NCBI GenBank assembly: GCA_032716605.1
Contig: CM064509.1
Location: 42,653,632 to 42,717,631, forward strand
DNA: 64,000 bases
Direction of reading: 5' to 3'
DNA from: Paralithodes platypus
Taxonomy: Eukaryota; Arthropoda; Malacostraca; Decapoda; Lithodidae
The position numbers were made by a program, and so were the translations under genes. The notes under the pieces are model-generated. The model was not told where the DNA came from. It searched no databases and saw nothing but the letters and a program-made list of their open reading frames with translations. Below, one piece after another: positions 51,404-63,104 of this stretch (within the stretch, counting starts at the first letter, position 1; every line of letters begins with the position of its first letter).

Positions 51404-54289
51404 GATAATTTCATAATTTCACAAATAAATTTAAGAATATAGTCTTTGCTTTTATGGGATATATTAGAGCTAATTCTAAGAAATCCAAAGATAACCGTAT
51501 TAAAGATAAAGTCATGTCCACTTTAAATTATTCCTCTAAAATTTTAGACAAAATTAATGTTAACAGTCTTATTAATTCAAAGAAAGTTAAGTCCATGTTA
51601 CCAGATGGTTGTAAAGATTTCAAACCATTAATAGTGTATTCATATGAACGACCTGTTGGGTCTATTATTTGTAATTATAATAAAGTTTTAGGAAATCTTT
51701 CAGATAATTATGTTTTCAATAATAATAAATGTGTGTGTGAAAGAGTCATGGATATGCCAGCTAGCAGACGTGATGCACTAGCAAAGTTCATTTATAGTCC
51801 GATATGTCACATATTAACAGGTGATGTAGAACTAGTTAAACATTTTGCAAACGACAAATTAGCAGAGCTATGTCGTAAAGGGTTTAAATTTAGAATAGGG
51901 AGTAATAAAGTAACATGGGACATAATTTTAAAAGATATTGTTTTTTCAGTCAATAAATTAAAAGATAAATTGTTAAAAATTGCGTGCTGCGATGCGAGAG
52001 AACTAGAAGCATGGTCTAAATTATTAATTAAGTTAATTAGAAATACAAATTTCTCGCTTAAAAATGAATTTAATCTTTCAGATTTTATAGACTATAATTA
52101 TAATAAGCTTAAAGCTGATTTAATAAATTTACATAAACATTTTGTAATCACTACAGTAGATAAAGCCAGCAATAATTATAGCTTCACATGTAAGAAATTT
52201 TATCTTGAAAACATGAAAAAAGAATTAGGTATTAAGGGTAACATATTACGTAAATATATTTGCAATAATTCTGTTTATGAAATTCAAAATAATCTGAATA
52301 TTGATAACTTAATCGATGAACATACCAAGAAAAATATAACATGTGATATTAAACTTTCTGATAAGTACAAGTGCATTGCAAAATTATACATGTTACCTAA
52401 ATTTCATAAAAGACCTTATAAATATCGCTTTATTGCCGGAGCAAAATTTGCTACCACTAAAACTCTATCAGAACAAGTCGTAAATTGCTTAAAATACATT
52501 AAAAGTACTCATAAAAGATATTGTAATAACATCATGAGAAGAACTGGCATTAACTATTATTGGAGTGTTGACAATTCGTTAGAAGTTATTGATAAAATAA
52601 ATACCATGCCGAAAGTTACCTCGGTACATAGCTTCGACTTTTCTACTTTGTATACCAATTTGCATTTAGATTTAGTATATTCAGAGCTTTGCTTTATTAT
52701 AGATTTGCACTTTGACAGGTTCGTTAGGAATGGTAATTATTTCATAAATGTTTATACATATTTTAATAATGCATCACTTAGCTCTACTCCCACTAGTTCT
52801 GTATATTTTGATAGAACTAAACTTAAAGATGCCCTTAAATTCCTCCTTTTCAATACTTATGTTAGATTCGGCCCGTACATTTTCAAACAAATATTAGGAA
52901 TTCCTATGGGTGGAAATGCTAGCCCTTTAATTGCAGACTTATTCTTGCTTGCTTTAGAATTTAAATATATAAAAGACTTAGTTGACAGTAGCAAGAAAAA
53001 TAAAATCCCAGAAAAATTAGCACTTGCTAAACTGTTAAGTAATAATAGTAGATATATTGATGATATTCTTGTTTGCAATTTGTTAAATTTTAATCAAGTT
53101 GCTAAACTTATTTACCCTAATTCTATTCCCCTCACACAATGTAACGTAAATTATAAAGTTGAAATTTTTCTTGATATAAATATAGAGATTGTTAATGAAC
53201 AGTGCATACTTAAAGTATATCACAAAGTTGATGATTTTAATTTTAACGTAATAAACTTTCCTTTCCCTAGTAGTAATATCTATAGTAAAATAACTTATAA
53301 TTGTTTTTATTCCCAAGATTTTGTAAAATCTGCACTAAAGTAGATGACTTTTGGGCTAGAGCTAGGTTACTATACAGACTCTTAGTGGACAGAGGTTTTG
53401 ATGCAAGTAAATTGTTCCATAAATTTAATCTTTTTAGGGTCAATTATTGTGACTGTATTCTAAAATTTGACATCAATAATTGTAATCAAGCATTTTTAAC
53501 TTGAAGTTTCTTGTATAACCTCTGCTTACTTTTTGTCTGTATTTATTGTTTTTTGTCTGTATTTATTGTTTATCTTTTTCTTTTTCTATTATTAATATTA
53601 ATATTGATGATTTTTTAAATTTATTGTTCTTATTAAAAGAGTACTCTTTGTTTAAATCTGTTGTTACTTCATATTTTGAAATTATTTGTCTTTATATTAT
53701 ATGTATTCATTGTCGATAGTATCAATTGCTTACTTTTGCGATTTCCTTAGTTTATTTGTGCTATAAATGTAGGTTATTTGTAGGGTAGTTATTGATAGGG
53801 GTCACTTGAGGCATGCTATGCTTACAGGTACCTACCCGATAGCACTATCGTTAGTGAGTGCTGTACTGTATTTTATATATTATTTTGTAATAGTATAGAT
53901 ATCTTATCAATATTTGTATTTTGTACTATTGTTAATGTCTTGTCATGTTGGAAATTTGATTTTAAATAATATTTTGACATATAACATTTAGTTTCTTTAT
54001 TCATGCAGAGTTTAGTAAAATTTGCCAGAACGTCCCGGACTTCCCAAACTTGACTACTTTCTTTAACGTGACGATAGTGCGTTGTTATATGTGCGATTAG
54101 TTTGCTTGGGAAACAGATTAACTTGCTCATGTAGTAATGTACACCCTATGTGGTGGATTGTGTTCTTTTATTTAATAGTTTTAATTTTAGTAAGCGTTGT
54201 TTCCACATAGCGATTTTGATAATTTAATTTGACTTTATATTGTCCTTGTCCCAATTTTGGTTTGTTTAGTTTGCAAGTTTTACATTTTA
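51404..54289 (+). mobile_element. Penelope-like retroelement (2.9 kb) inside the LTR
   Basis: The left LTR shows the uninterrupted site (GTCTCTCTTATATTGTGCAA at about 39580). Here it is split after CTCTCTTA and resumes at ATTGTGCAATC. About 3 bp at the site differ, and no clear target duplication is visible. Base composition is strikingly AT-rich compared with the LTR. It carries a PLE-type RT on the plus strand and possible endonuclease remnants on the minus strand near its right end. Confidence 0.85.
51454..53504 (+). pseudogene. Penelope-like reverse transcriptase, one frameshift
   Basis: 629 codons to 53343. The N-terminal region contains ICHILTGDVELVKHF, and then TTVDKASNNYSFTCKKFY, LYMLPKFHKRPYKYRFIAG, SFDFSTLYT (motif A), ILGIPMGGNASPLIADLFL (motif B) and SRYIDDILV (motif C). 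These are blocks characteristic of Penelope-like RTs, which are related to telomerase rather than to LINEs. A one-base shift at about 53318 leads into a second frame (RFCKICTKVDDFWARARLLY, LLVDRGFDASKLF), the expected continuation of the thumb region, ending at 53504. No GIY-YIG endonuclease follows on this strand. The 5' end may be truncated. Confidence 0.88.
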
Positions 54290-54300
54290 ATTGTGCAATC
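53873..54300 (-). pseudogene. Possible GIY-YIG endonuclease remnant, opposite to the RT
   Basis: Minus-strand frames read LKCKTCKLNKPKLG, then after a stop HHIGCTLLHEQ, then in another frame FPSKLIAHITTHYRHVKES. The order CxxC, IGCT, and a basic stretch with H resembles the zinc finger plus GIY-YIG region of Penelope-like endonucleases, but the first GIY motif and several key residues are not recognisable. It could be an inverted 3' fragment of another copy, or chance. Confidence 0.3.
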
Positions 54301-54694
54301 TTCGTTCTATGGTATAGCTGAGGTGCTAATTTATTGATCAGAGCATGCAAGAAAGGTAAATGGTTTATTGTGAGTAAATAGAGGTTAGTAAAGGTGTTAG
54401 TCATGCATGGTTAGTTCATTGATAGGAAGAATTCCTGTGCTACCTGGCAATGACTCGGAAGTCAAAACAGGGGCCAGGTATACCTCCGCGGGGGTGGGGG
54501 TCTCCCTCCTCGGGTGGGCAAAAAGGGGGAGCTGGGCGCCCTCTCTCTGTGATAGTCGTCCGGCGGCTGTGGCTAGGGGCTTGCCATATCACCAGTGTTC
54601 GTAATAACCCTCTGTGTATGAGACAGATGTGGGTGTCCTTAATACCAAAACCGAAGGTGCCTTGGCTAGCTGGTTTTACTCGGCTGGTTGTTAA

Positions 54695-55290
54695 CCTCTG
54701 AAGTGCGCATGGGGGTAATTGGAAACGTCCCCCTGTGCTGACGTATTTGAGGTGTTTCCGTCACTAAAATATTCATTGTACCATTAATGGCATTAATACT
54801 TATCCATATGCGCCTATTATGGGTTGATTATAAAGGTATTAACCTGAAACAACAAGAAAACGAGTGAAAACAGCGTTTGGATGGTCAAAATCGGAGATAT
54901 AGCCCGCGAGTTGTATAATGTATGGGTGAGGCAAGCTGCTTTCCCGCCAATTTCCCCCAAGGCCACTGAGACACAGTCGATCGATACTCTCTCTCTCTCT
55001 CTTGCACTCGCTTGCCATCAGTGATGACAACACCCTGCTTGCAACTCGCTAATGTTAGCACGAAAATATACCTCAGAATAAGGGAATAACAGGGAAAATA
55101 GGTGATAACTGAAGGAGAGGAGGAAAGTGGGGAAGGAGGGGAGGTAGAGGACTGAGATTTTGCATGGCCCAGGGGCCAAATTTTTTTTTTCTTTTTTCGA
55201 TGTCAAAAGTTGATTTTTTTGTTCACTCACTCTTAAGAGTCTCCCGCAGTCCGCCGGGGGACTCTTAAGAGTCTCCCCGCAGTTCCCGGG
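54695..55290. mobile_element. piggyBac-like MITE, copy 2
   Basis: TTAA flanks both ends (54691-54694 and 55291-55294). Terminal and internal sequence match the copy at 11981-12603 with few differences (CCTCTGAAGTGCGCATGG to AGTTCCCGGG). The left LTR has the uninterrupted GGCTGGTTGTTAATTGTAGG at about 39975-39998. Confidence 0.93.
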
Positions 55291-56340
55291 TTAATTGTAG
55301 GGTTTGCTGGATGTGGTGGAGACGGGTTGCTAACTCTGCCACATTTATCTGGAAGTATGGCAATAGAAGTTAGTTACTGGCGAGGCGGCTAGCCTCGCAC
55401 CGACGACCATTGGGTGCAGGGTTGTGAATGGGTTGTAAGAGAATAGATGGCATGCAAGGGGCTAGTAAAGTTCTAATGTTGTTCTGGCCTACTAAGTGAA
55501 GGTAGGCTGGATAGGAGTATATATAAAAGGTTGGAGAGCATTAGCAACGGACAATTCAAGGATCTTCAAGAGGTATGAGAGAGAGGCTAGGTCGGACAAG
55601 AGTAGAGAAGTGCGGGGTCTTATAATGAGAGGGGGGGAGTGCAGGGGGCTATAGGGGAATTGTGACCCTAGGGCTGCTGGGCGTGGGGGTGGCATTAGGC
55701 TGCAGTTGATATGGAAGTTTGAAAAGGCAGTAGAATACGTTAGCCAAATGCTACCGGGGAATGCAACTATGGGGTGGTATATGAGTCAGGAAAAGATAGA
55801 GTAATGTGATCAGTCCGAGGGCGTATGGATACTATTAGTCGGCCCTGGGAACTGCGTTTTCTATGAGATATAAATATACCAACAACAGCGGCAGTTCGTA
55901 GGGGTACTTAGTTATTGTTTCGGGGTACTATTGACAGATACTGGGAACCAGGTTATCTTATACAATCTCTGGTTGGGGTAAGAGGTGTATGACACGAAGT
56001 AAATTGGCGTAGTGTGGACTGTGGATACGAAGGAGGCAAGGGGAAGACGTATGACAATTTTGGAACAGTAAATGGAAAAAGGTGAACACAATGGCGGATT
56101 AAATACTTAACCTAAGGATGAATACATAGATTTATGGGGCGATGGGTCTTCAGAAGCTTAGTCTGGCAAGACAAGATGTTAGGGAATGTTAATATGAATA
56201 CTTAAACCTAAGGACAGGCGGGGGTGTTTTAACTTCTAAGATATATAACATCTACTTCTCGGATGTAAGAACATACATAGATATAATTATGGCTGTCTGA
56301 TGTGTTGGCATTGGCTCAACGTCGGGACAGGGCATGGTTT

Positions 56341-56890
56341 TTAATATGAATGTATATTCCTGTTCATTATCTTTGTAGTTAGGAGTGTAGGACACGAGGG
56401 GGTTAGTGTACGTGAGGTGTGGAAAATGGTCAGTTTAGAAAAGGTAAATGGGTGCGGCCTGGAACTGTTTAGCCCTGCGGGCTTGGGCCTGTCTGAAATG
56501 GCTGGCTTGGTCAGCTGGTCCTTTTGTTCTGTGGACCTTTCTTCCGGGTGTTTCTGTGTGGGGTTCGCTCGTGGCTTCTGTGGTGGGCTTCTTGTTCTGG
56601 GGCATGTTACTTCCTCCGCCTTCATTATATTCGCTCGTCCTCAGAGCCTCATAGGGTACTGTAAAAAAGAAGCATAGTCTAGGATAGGTTCATTTTAAGG
56701 GTATTTAGCAGGTTCCAACCGAAGCAAGAGAGCTGACGGTCCAGGTTTCTTTTGCAGGTCAATGTATCCCTGTAAGAATGTGTCCTCTCTTGTTGTGGGC
56801 GGGGCGCTGCCCGGGCTTTGATGTGGGCGTGGTACACGGGCCAAATGTCCAGTGGGGGTTTTTTAGCTTTAACCTTCCGTATTGCAATGG
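56341..56890 (-). pseudogene. Domain X fragment of element A copy 3 (C-terminal part)
   Basis: It matches the C-terminal half of domain X (PQKPRANPTQKHPEERSTEQ and upstream pieces in broken frames). The region 56640-56890 is more decayed than in the other copies, with many indels. It continues on the other side of the solo LTR at 59263. Confidence 0.7.
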
Positions 56891-59257
56891 TGTAATAGAT
56901 CATACCCGGTGCCAATTTGTCAAAATAAGTAATCCTGTCCAGATCGCCAATTGTAAAATTTGTCTTTTTTTTTTGATCTAACGTAAGCGGACACTAGCTC
57001 AATTATAGGTTTATTTCCTATTATAAGGGGGCAAGGCAAGTGTTACAGTAACCTATACTGGAATAGTGTCGTTACTTTAGATCAAAAATAGCAAAATAGC
57101 CGTTGTGAAATTATGGCAACACAAAAAGTCCCAGAAAACAAAATTGCTATACATTTATATCATTACTGAACTCGATGCAGTAATATATAATTGAAAAGAA
57201 AATTGCAGTTCCCCGCTTGCGGGGGCGGGATAATAAGAGTACACGGAGTTTAATTGTACTACTGATAGGTATATATTGATAATAATTCCTATTCTTAAAG
57301 TTAGTAAGACATTACAAAGAAGAAGAACAAACATTCCATACTAAAATGGTTTTTATTGAATAAGCGACACTGAAAATTGCATTAATCAAAGAGACAATTT
57401 CATTCACACACCCTCAGGCCACTCAAATCTAAACCCACTTATCTTAATCCACTTTACCTAAATACAATTACCCAGTAATTATAAACACCTACCCCTAAGA
57501 TTACCCCAACATTCATTATACTGATTACTTGGCTTGGCACACGAAATCCTCAACATTCAACCAACCCTTTAGTATTAACTGTGTTACTGATATCGTCTAG
57601 CCCAAGCAAATAAATGACCGCATGATCGAATAAGGCAACAGAGATTTTCCCACACATTCACAAAGTACCCGTTCCCACACTCATCACTCTCTCTATCTCC
57701 CACCCTCGCTCACCTCGGTTACGTGACTCGCTAGACCTACTGAGCGAGGTTGCCTAATTAAAGGGTCATCAAAAGGGCAGCAGTCAGTACGACAATGTCT
57801 TGAGGGAGTCACGCAAGCGACCATATCCTCTAACAGTAACCTCACCTACTCTGTGGGGTTGAGAGGAGCTCCGGCGTCACTCACCCGGACACACCACACA
57901 CGTGACTCGCTAGAAACTAATGAGAGTTGCATAATTAAAGGGTCTCAATAAAGGGCCGTACCGACAAAAGTCCTTCAAGCCGGACAAATCCGCTATTTTA
58001 GCGGGACCCATCACCCTCTGTGGGGGGTTAAGATGCTACGGCGTTCACTCACTACACCACCGCACACACTCACACACACACGTGACTCGCTTAGACTACT
58101 GAGAGTTGTCTAATTAAAGAGTTATCAAAACGGGCAAAAAGAAAAAAGGAATACGACAAAGCCCTTCAAGTCCGACTATCCTCTAGCGGTAACCATCACC
58201 CTCTGTGGGGTGTAAGATTGTGCTACGGCGGTCACTCACCACACTCCGCACCCAATCCCACACACGACGTGAAGTGACATCGCTAGTAGACTCTGAGAGT
58301 TGTCTAATTAAAGAGTCTCCAAAAAAGGGGCAGTAACGACAAGGCCCTTCAAGCCGACTATCCTCTAGCGGATAACCTCAACCCTCTGGTGGGGTAAGCG
58401 TTACGGCTCACTCACCACACAATCCCAACACCCTCACACATCACCACCCCCGCCACGACACATCCACACACACCCCTGGGCCACGTGCAATAGATAAATC
58501 AGTGGGATATCGCCGCAGGAGAACAATGTCGCCCCTGGGCCATCCCTAGCCTTTAGCAAGCCAGCCCTCTGTGGGGTCATGCTGTACCACCTGCCCCCAT
58601 TTTCTCGGCCATAGCATAAGCTAATTCGGTCGGCGTCACAACCTTGGCCATGTGCCACACGGTCTGGCACAGTCCTGGTGACTGCGCCAACGCACACAAA
58701 AAAAGCACACACCACAAAACGCACTCTCAACCACCACACATCATTCTGGATTATCTCAATCAACGTTGACACTTGTCTAACTGAATTGGACTCACCGTGA
58801 TTATGGTTGAATTAGGGCACGAGGTGCCCTCCGGCAGCACTGCCGACCCATTCATCGCGGGCACAACAAAATTGGACTATCTCGTTGGGGTCGGACAGGA
58901 GCAGAATAAGACCTGTCCTGGGCATTCCTGCCCCCTATATAACCTCGGTTTTCCCCTCCCCCATCACATTTTGAATTTGGTGCCAATGAAAGACTGGAAC
59001 TCCCTATGACCACGCCTACAACATGAACGCACACACACATGTACGCGTAACGGCGGCCTACCCACACTCACAAGCAAGAACGCACACACGCACACATGTA
59101 CGCGAGGTGCCTAGCGGTACACAGGCCTATGCCTGTGCCTCCACCCCTCACCTCTCCCTTTCTCTACAGCTGTTCCCGCCTCCCCAATTTTTCCCGCGCT
59201 CGAGAAATATAGCTAACCCTATAGTATATAATCACAGTCACGGTCTGACCCGTGACA
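56891..59257. mobile_element. Solo LTR (2367 bp) inside domain X of copy 3
   Basis: It begins TGTAATAGATC, ends CCGTGACA, and is flanked by a perfect 5 bp duplication AATGG (56886-56890 and 59258-59262). Copy 2 shows the uninterrupted site (GAATGGTTTGTAGC at about 41665). TG...CA ends, a 5 bp duplication and the absence of coding sequence indicate a solo LTR left by LTR-LTR recombination. It contains a four-unit satellite. Confidence 0.8.
57718..58440. repeat. Four tandem units of about 180 bp in the solo LTR
   Basis: Units start at about 57718, 57900, 58080 and 58263 with CACGTGACTCGCTAG. They share TAATTAAAG, CCTTCAAGCC-GACTATCCTCTAGCGG and ACCCTCTGTGGGG. Units differ by 10-20 percent by eye, with small indels. 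Confidence 0.85.
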
Positions 59258-59262
59258 AATGG

Positions 59263-61224
59263 TTTGTAGCTTTCCCCCGTGGGGGTCGGAGTGAGGTGTG
59301 TGGGATTGACAGGAGGTCTGTTTAGTGTGGTAAATGGGTTACTAACCGAAGGGGGATTCACGCGTGACAACAGAGCTGGGGATGAAGGGGGAATGTGAGT
59401 CTGTGGTTTTTTTTGTTTTCTTGGGCGGTGTTGTAGGTTGGGAAAATATAGTGAGGCAATGCGCAAGATCGGTTTAGGTAAGGTGGGTGAAGGAGGTGTG
59501 TGTGTGTTGTGTGGCTTGGGTCCTGAGTGTCAGAACGGGGGTGTTATTTTTGTATCACTGTCTTTAAATCTGATGGGTCTGTTGATTATTCTACCTCTGG
59601 CGGTCCTGGTGGGAAGGTAGATGTTTGTCGTGGGACTTGAGTCGCTCGACGATGTTTTATATTGAGGGGAAGAACGTTTTACAGGTAAAGGACATGTGGG
59701 GGTTCTCTCAGGGGTGACTTTGGGGGTTGGTTTGGTTGGGGGTTCGGTGAGATGAGGAGGTTGGTCGATGTGTGGGTGGGGGTGGTGGGGATTGTGGAGG
59801 GGAAAGGGGCTGATGCGGGGGGAGGCTAGGCGGGTGGGTAAGGAGTGTAGATTTAAGTTGGAGGGTTGGGGGTAGGGACGTGTGTGGGGTGTGTCGTTTG
59901 GTGAGGTTTGTATTTTGCTGGTGGTGGCAGTGGGCGGTTTTATGGGTGTTTGGTGGGGGTTGAGAGGGGATGAGGTTGAAGAGGAAGGCATGTGTTTTGT
60001 TGCGGGGGTGGGGGTGGTTACTTCTGGGCTATAGTTAGAGGGTTTATGGTGTTTAGGGGTGATTATTCGTCTTCTTTCCCTTTGGGGAGGAGAAGTCGAC
60101 GAAGAAGAAGAGGAGGAGGTTAGTGGTCTGGCACCCCTACGGAATTTGGTTAGCAGGGTGTGTTTCCTGGAGGTTTTAAAAAGTTTGTGTCGTGGGCGTA
60201 GGTTGTAGCGTGAGGTTACTGAGGTAGATTGTGTGGTGTGTTTGGGTGTGTACTTGGTTTTGGGTGGGGTGTGTGGTTTTCTTAGTGTGGTGCTTTGGGG
60301 AAGGTATGTCAGGGCTAGACGGCAGAGTCTCTGTTGTGGGGGGAGGCTTTCGTATTTGGATAAGCGGGGGAGGTACTTGATTATCAGAAGTGAACGAAGG
60401 TGTCATGGTGGAGGAGGGTGTGATAGTGGGGGCTTGGGGTTTGTGGAGGTTAGTTCGGGGGGTATGTTGAGGAATGGTCTGTCTGTTCGGTGTCGGAGGG
60501 CTTAGGTCTTTAGGGGTTTGTGTGGGGATTTTCATAGGTATGGCGTAATAGGGGTGATTATTTCTGGTTCAGCCGTGTGGGGTGGGGGATTGTCTTGTGG
60601 TTGGAGTGGTTTAAACGCTCGGACGAATCTAGTTCGGTACATGCGCGTCACGCCGTGATAGTCGACGGTGACTTGATAGGCGTTTGGGACTTGTGTGATG
60701 GTGTAGGGCCCGACATAGCGAGGGCCTAACTTGTTGGTGATAGGGAGGTTGGCTACCATTACGGTGTCATGGATGGCGAAAGGGTTTTTGTCATCGATGT
60801 TATCAGTTTTGGTGTCCTGACAGATTTGGGCGGTATGGAGGGTGTTTTGCAGATGTTGCAGTGGGTCAATTGTGGAGGTGGTGGAGGGAAGGTGAGCGTG
60901 GTGGTGGAATGGCAGTAACAGGGGGGGTACGCCGTAAACACGTTCATGAGGGGAAATACCGTCTTCTCGGGGGGACAGGTGTTCATGCCCCCTTGTATCA
61001 TTTTTTGTTGTGATGGGCCGTCTGTGGTGTTAAAAGCATATAATTTTTGTTCGCAACTGATTGTTGATGGTGCGATGGCTGCGTTTGCATATAGCATTTC
61101 CTTGAGGCCAGTATGGGGATGAGTGTTTAATCTTAATGCCACATTGTTGGGTGAACTGTTGCCAAACGTGTCCACTAAAACTCGGGGGCATTGTCGGATT
61201 AGAAGAGCAAGGGGCAGACCGAAT
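59263..61224 (-). pseudogene. Element A copy 3: integrase end, Pro-rich tail, start of domain X
   Basis: Broken frames: 60759-61175 (integrase core end, NTCPPEKTVF), 60532-60759 (LGPRYVGPYTI, RTRFVRAFKP), 60176-60535 and 59530-59991 (Pro/Thr/Ser tail, ARGRIINRPIRFKD) and 59263-59466 (MRIASLYFPNLQHRPRK, start of domain X). At least five frame changes separate them, so this copy is more decayed here than copy 2. It gives the TRIM-free version of the tail (GTGTGTTGTGTGGCTTGGG near 59505). Confidence 0.8.
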
Positions 61225-63104
61225 TATAGGGAATACTTCTGTGGCAAGCAGTGTGGCGACTGTGGTGGCTGTGTGGTCTTTAGCTGGGCAGGCGATACAA
61301 ATTTGGAATAGACGTCCACAAATGTGACGATATAGCGCTTGCCAGCGTAAGGAGGAAACGGGCCCATGATGTCGAGGGATAGGACTTGGAATGGTTTGGT
61401 AGCCGACAAGGTACCAGCTGGGCCTGGGGTGCGTGATCTATCCTTTCCCAATAAACACGGTTTGCAGGATTCTGTGCCTCATTGTGCAATTTTGGAGGGG
61501 TTGGGGGTCCAGTATGGGTCTGTGAAGTTTTTAAACATCTTCTTTTGTCCCAGGTGTATGCCGTTTCCCTCGTGGATGGCAATCATGTAGTCATGGGCAA
61601 TGGTGGGGTCCAAGATTATGTGACCAGTGTCTGTGGCAAGTTGATCTCCCCAGCGAGTCAGTCCCCGGAAGATATTTAACGGTATCCAGGGGGGTCTGAT
61701 TCTTGCTTCCCAAGATTGAATTAGGGAGGGGGCTGGGGGGGGGTATTCTGTGGGGGGGTGGGGGTAGATACCAACTGAGTGTTTTATAAGTCGGCTAGGT
61801 TGGTGGGGGGGTCTTTTGGTACTGGCAAACGTGACAGGGCGTCTGCATTAGTATGGAGTTTGACTGGACGATATTGTATGGTAAAGTCGTAGTCCTCTAG
61901 TGTCTCCCTCCAACGTACCAAAATAGCTGAGTTGGTTTCGCACCTACGCAGCCATTGTAAAGATTGATGGTCGGTAATTATGTCGAGTTTTGCGCCCAAC
62001 ACAAATGACCGGAAGTGGCTGAGTGCCCAAATGATCCCTAAGCACTCTCTCTTGGTGGCTGTGTAATTCAGTTGTGGTTGGGTGAGGGTGGAGCTGGCAT
62101 ACGCTATCACATGTTCCTCTCCATCTCTGACTTGAGCTAAAACTGCACCCATGGCGTACAGAGATACGTCAGTATAAAGACGGAAAGGTTTTTGGTAGTC
62201 AGGGAAAGCGACAATAGGGGCTTGGATTAGCTTTTGCTTCAAAGTGTTAAACACGAGGTCTCTTTCAGGTGTCCAGGTGAACGGGGTGTCTTTGTGGGTA
62301 AGTTGGTGGAGGGATCTGGCTATGGTGGCAAAGTGGGGGACGAAACGTCTGTAGTATGTGGCTAAACCTAGAAACGAACGTATGCCTTTAACAGTGGTGG
62401 GTGGGGTTTGGTTTTGTATGGCTTGAAGTTTCTTTGGGTCTGGCGCAATACCATGTTCAGATATCACGTGTCCGAGGAAATATACCTTATTCCGGGCAAT
62501 CACGCACTTTGAGGGTTTTAATTTCAACCCGGCGGCTCGGATTCTTTGAAGGACTTGTCTCAACCTGAGGAGGTGCTCTTCCCAGGTTGGAGAGTACACA
62601 ATAATATCGTCCAGATAGGCTAGGCAGGTTTCCCAGGTTAGGCCATGTAATACCGCTTCCATCAAACGGGAGAAAGTGGCGGGTCCGTTACAGAGGCCAA
62701 AAGGTAGGACGTTAAATTCATAGTGATAGCCACCACTAGTGGAAAATGCTGTTTTCTTTTGGTCCTCGGCCTTGATAGGCACTTGCCAATACCCTGCTTG
62801 CAAGTCGAGGGTAGTGAACCATTTGGATTCCGTGTAGGGAGCCAAGGGAATCGACTCTTCGGGGTAAGGGCGTAGCGTCTTTCATGGTTACGTCATTTAA
62901 CCTCCTGTAATCTACGCAAAAACGGGTTGTCCCATCTTTCTTTTTGACTAAGACAACAGGGGAAGACCAGGGGCGATAATGGACGGGGTGGCAATCCCGG
63001 CCTCTAACATTTCCTGGACTTGGCCTCCCCCTCCCTGTCGTTGTATGGGGTTCTTTCTACGGGATGGTTGTCGTATGGGGGGGCCTGTGTGTGTTAATCC
63101 GGTA
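61224..63104 (-). pseudogene. Element A copy 3: RT, RNase H and integrase zinc finger
   Basis: The frame 61784-62845 encodes WFTTLDLQAGYWQV, VLPFGLCNGPATF, YLDDIIVYS, SFLGLATYYRRFVP, LYTDVSLYAMGAVLA, KRECLGIIWALSHF and IITDHQSLQWL without a stop. It preserves the codon that is nonsense in copy 2. Upstream, 62846-63097 continues in shifted frames. Downstream the integrase finger and VLSLDIMGPFPP lie at 61224-61582. Homology to copy 2 ends at about 63104, after GTGTTAAT, where a LINE 5' end seems to begin. Confidence 0.9.

Larger units (their letters stand above)
50061..56250 (-). repeat. Central shared LTR of element A, with two insertions
   Basis: It matches 38244-41056 throughout when the Penelope-like element (51404-54289) and the piggyBac-like MITE (54695-55290) are removed. 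Both ends carry the TGTTAT/ATAACA inversion. A deletion of about 105 bp is present near 56215 compared with the left LTR. It is followed on the minus side by the copy 2 primer-binding site and preceded by the copy 3 purine tract. Confidence 0.9.
38244..63104 (-). mobile_element. Tandem block of gypsy element A: LTR, copy 2, shared LTR, copy 3
   Basis: Reading from right to left on the minus strand: copy 3 Pol (truncated at about 63104), domain X, polypurine tract, LTR 56250-50061, primer-binding site, copy 2 gag and pol, domain X, and LTR 41056-38244. The central LTR is the 3' LTR of copy 3 and the 5' LTR of copy 2 at once. Such head-to-tail sharing usually arises by recombination between LTRs of neighbouring copies. 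Element A resembles the gypsy/errantivirus type, with a Gag lacking CCHC knuckles and a separate protease frame. Confidence 0.85.
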
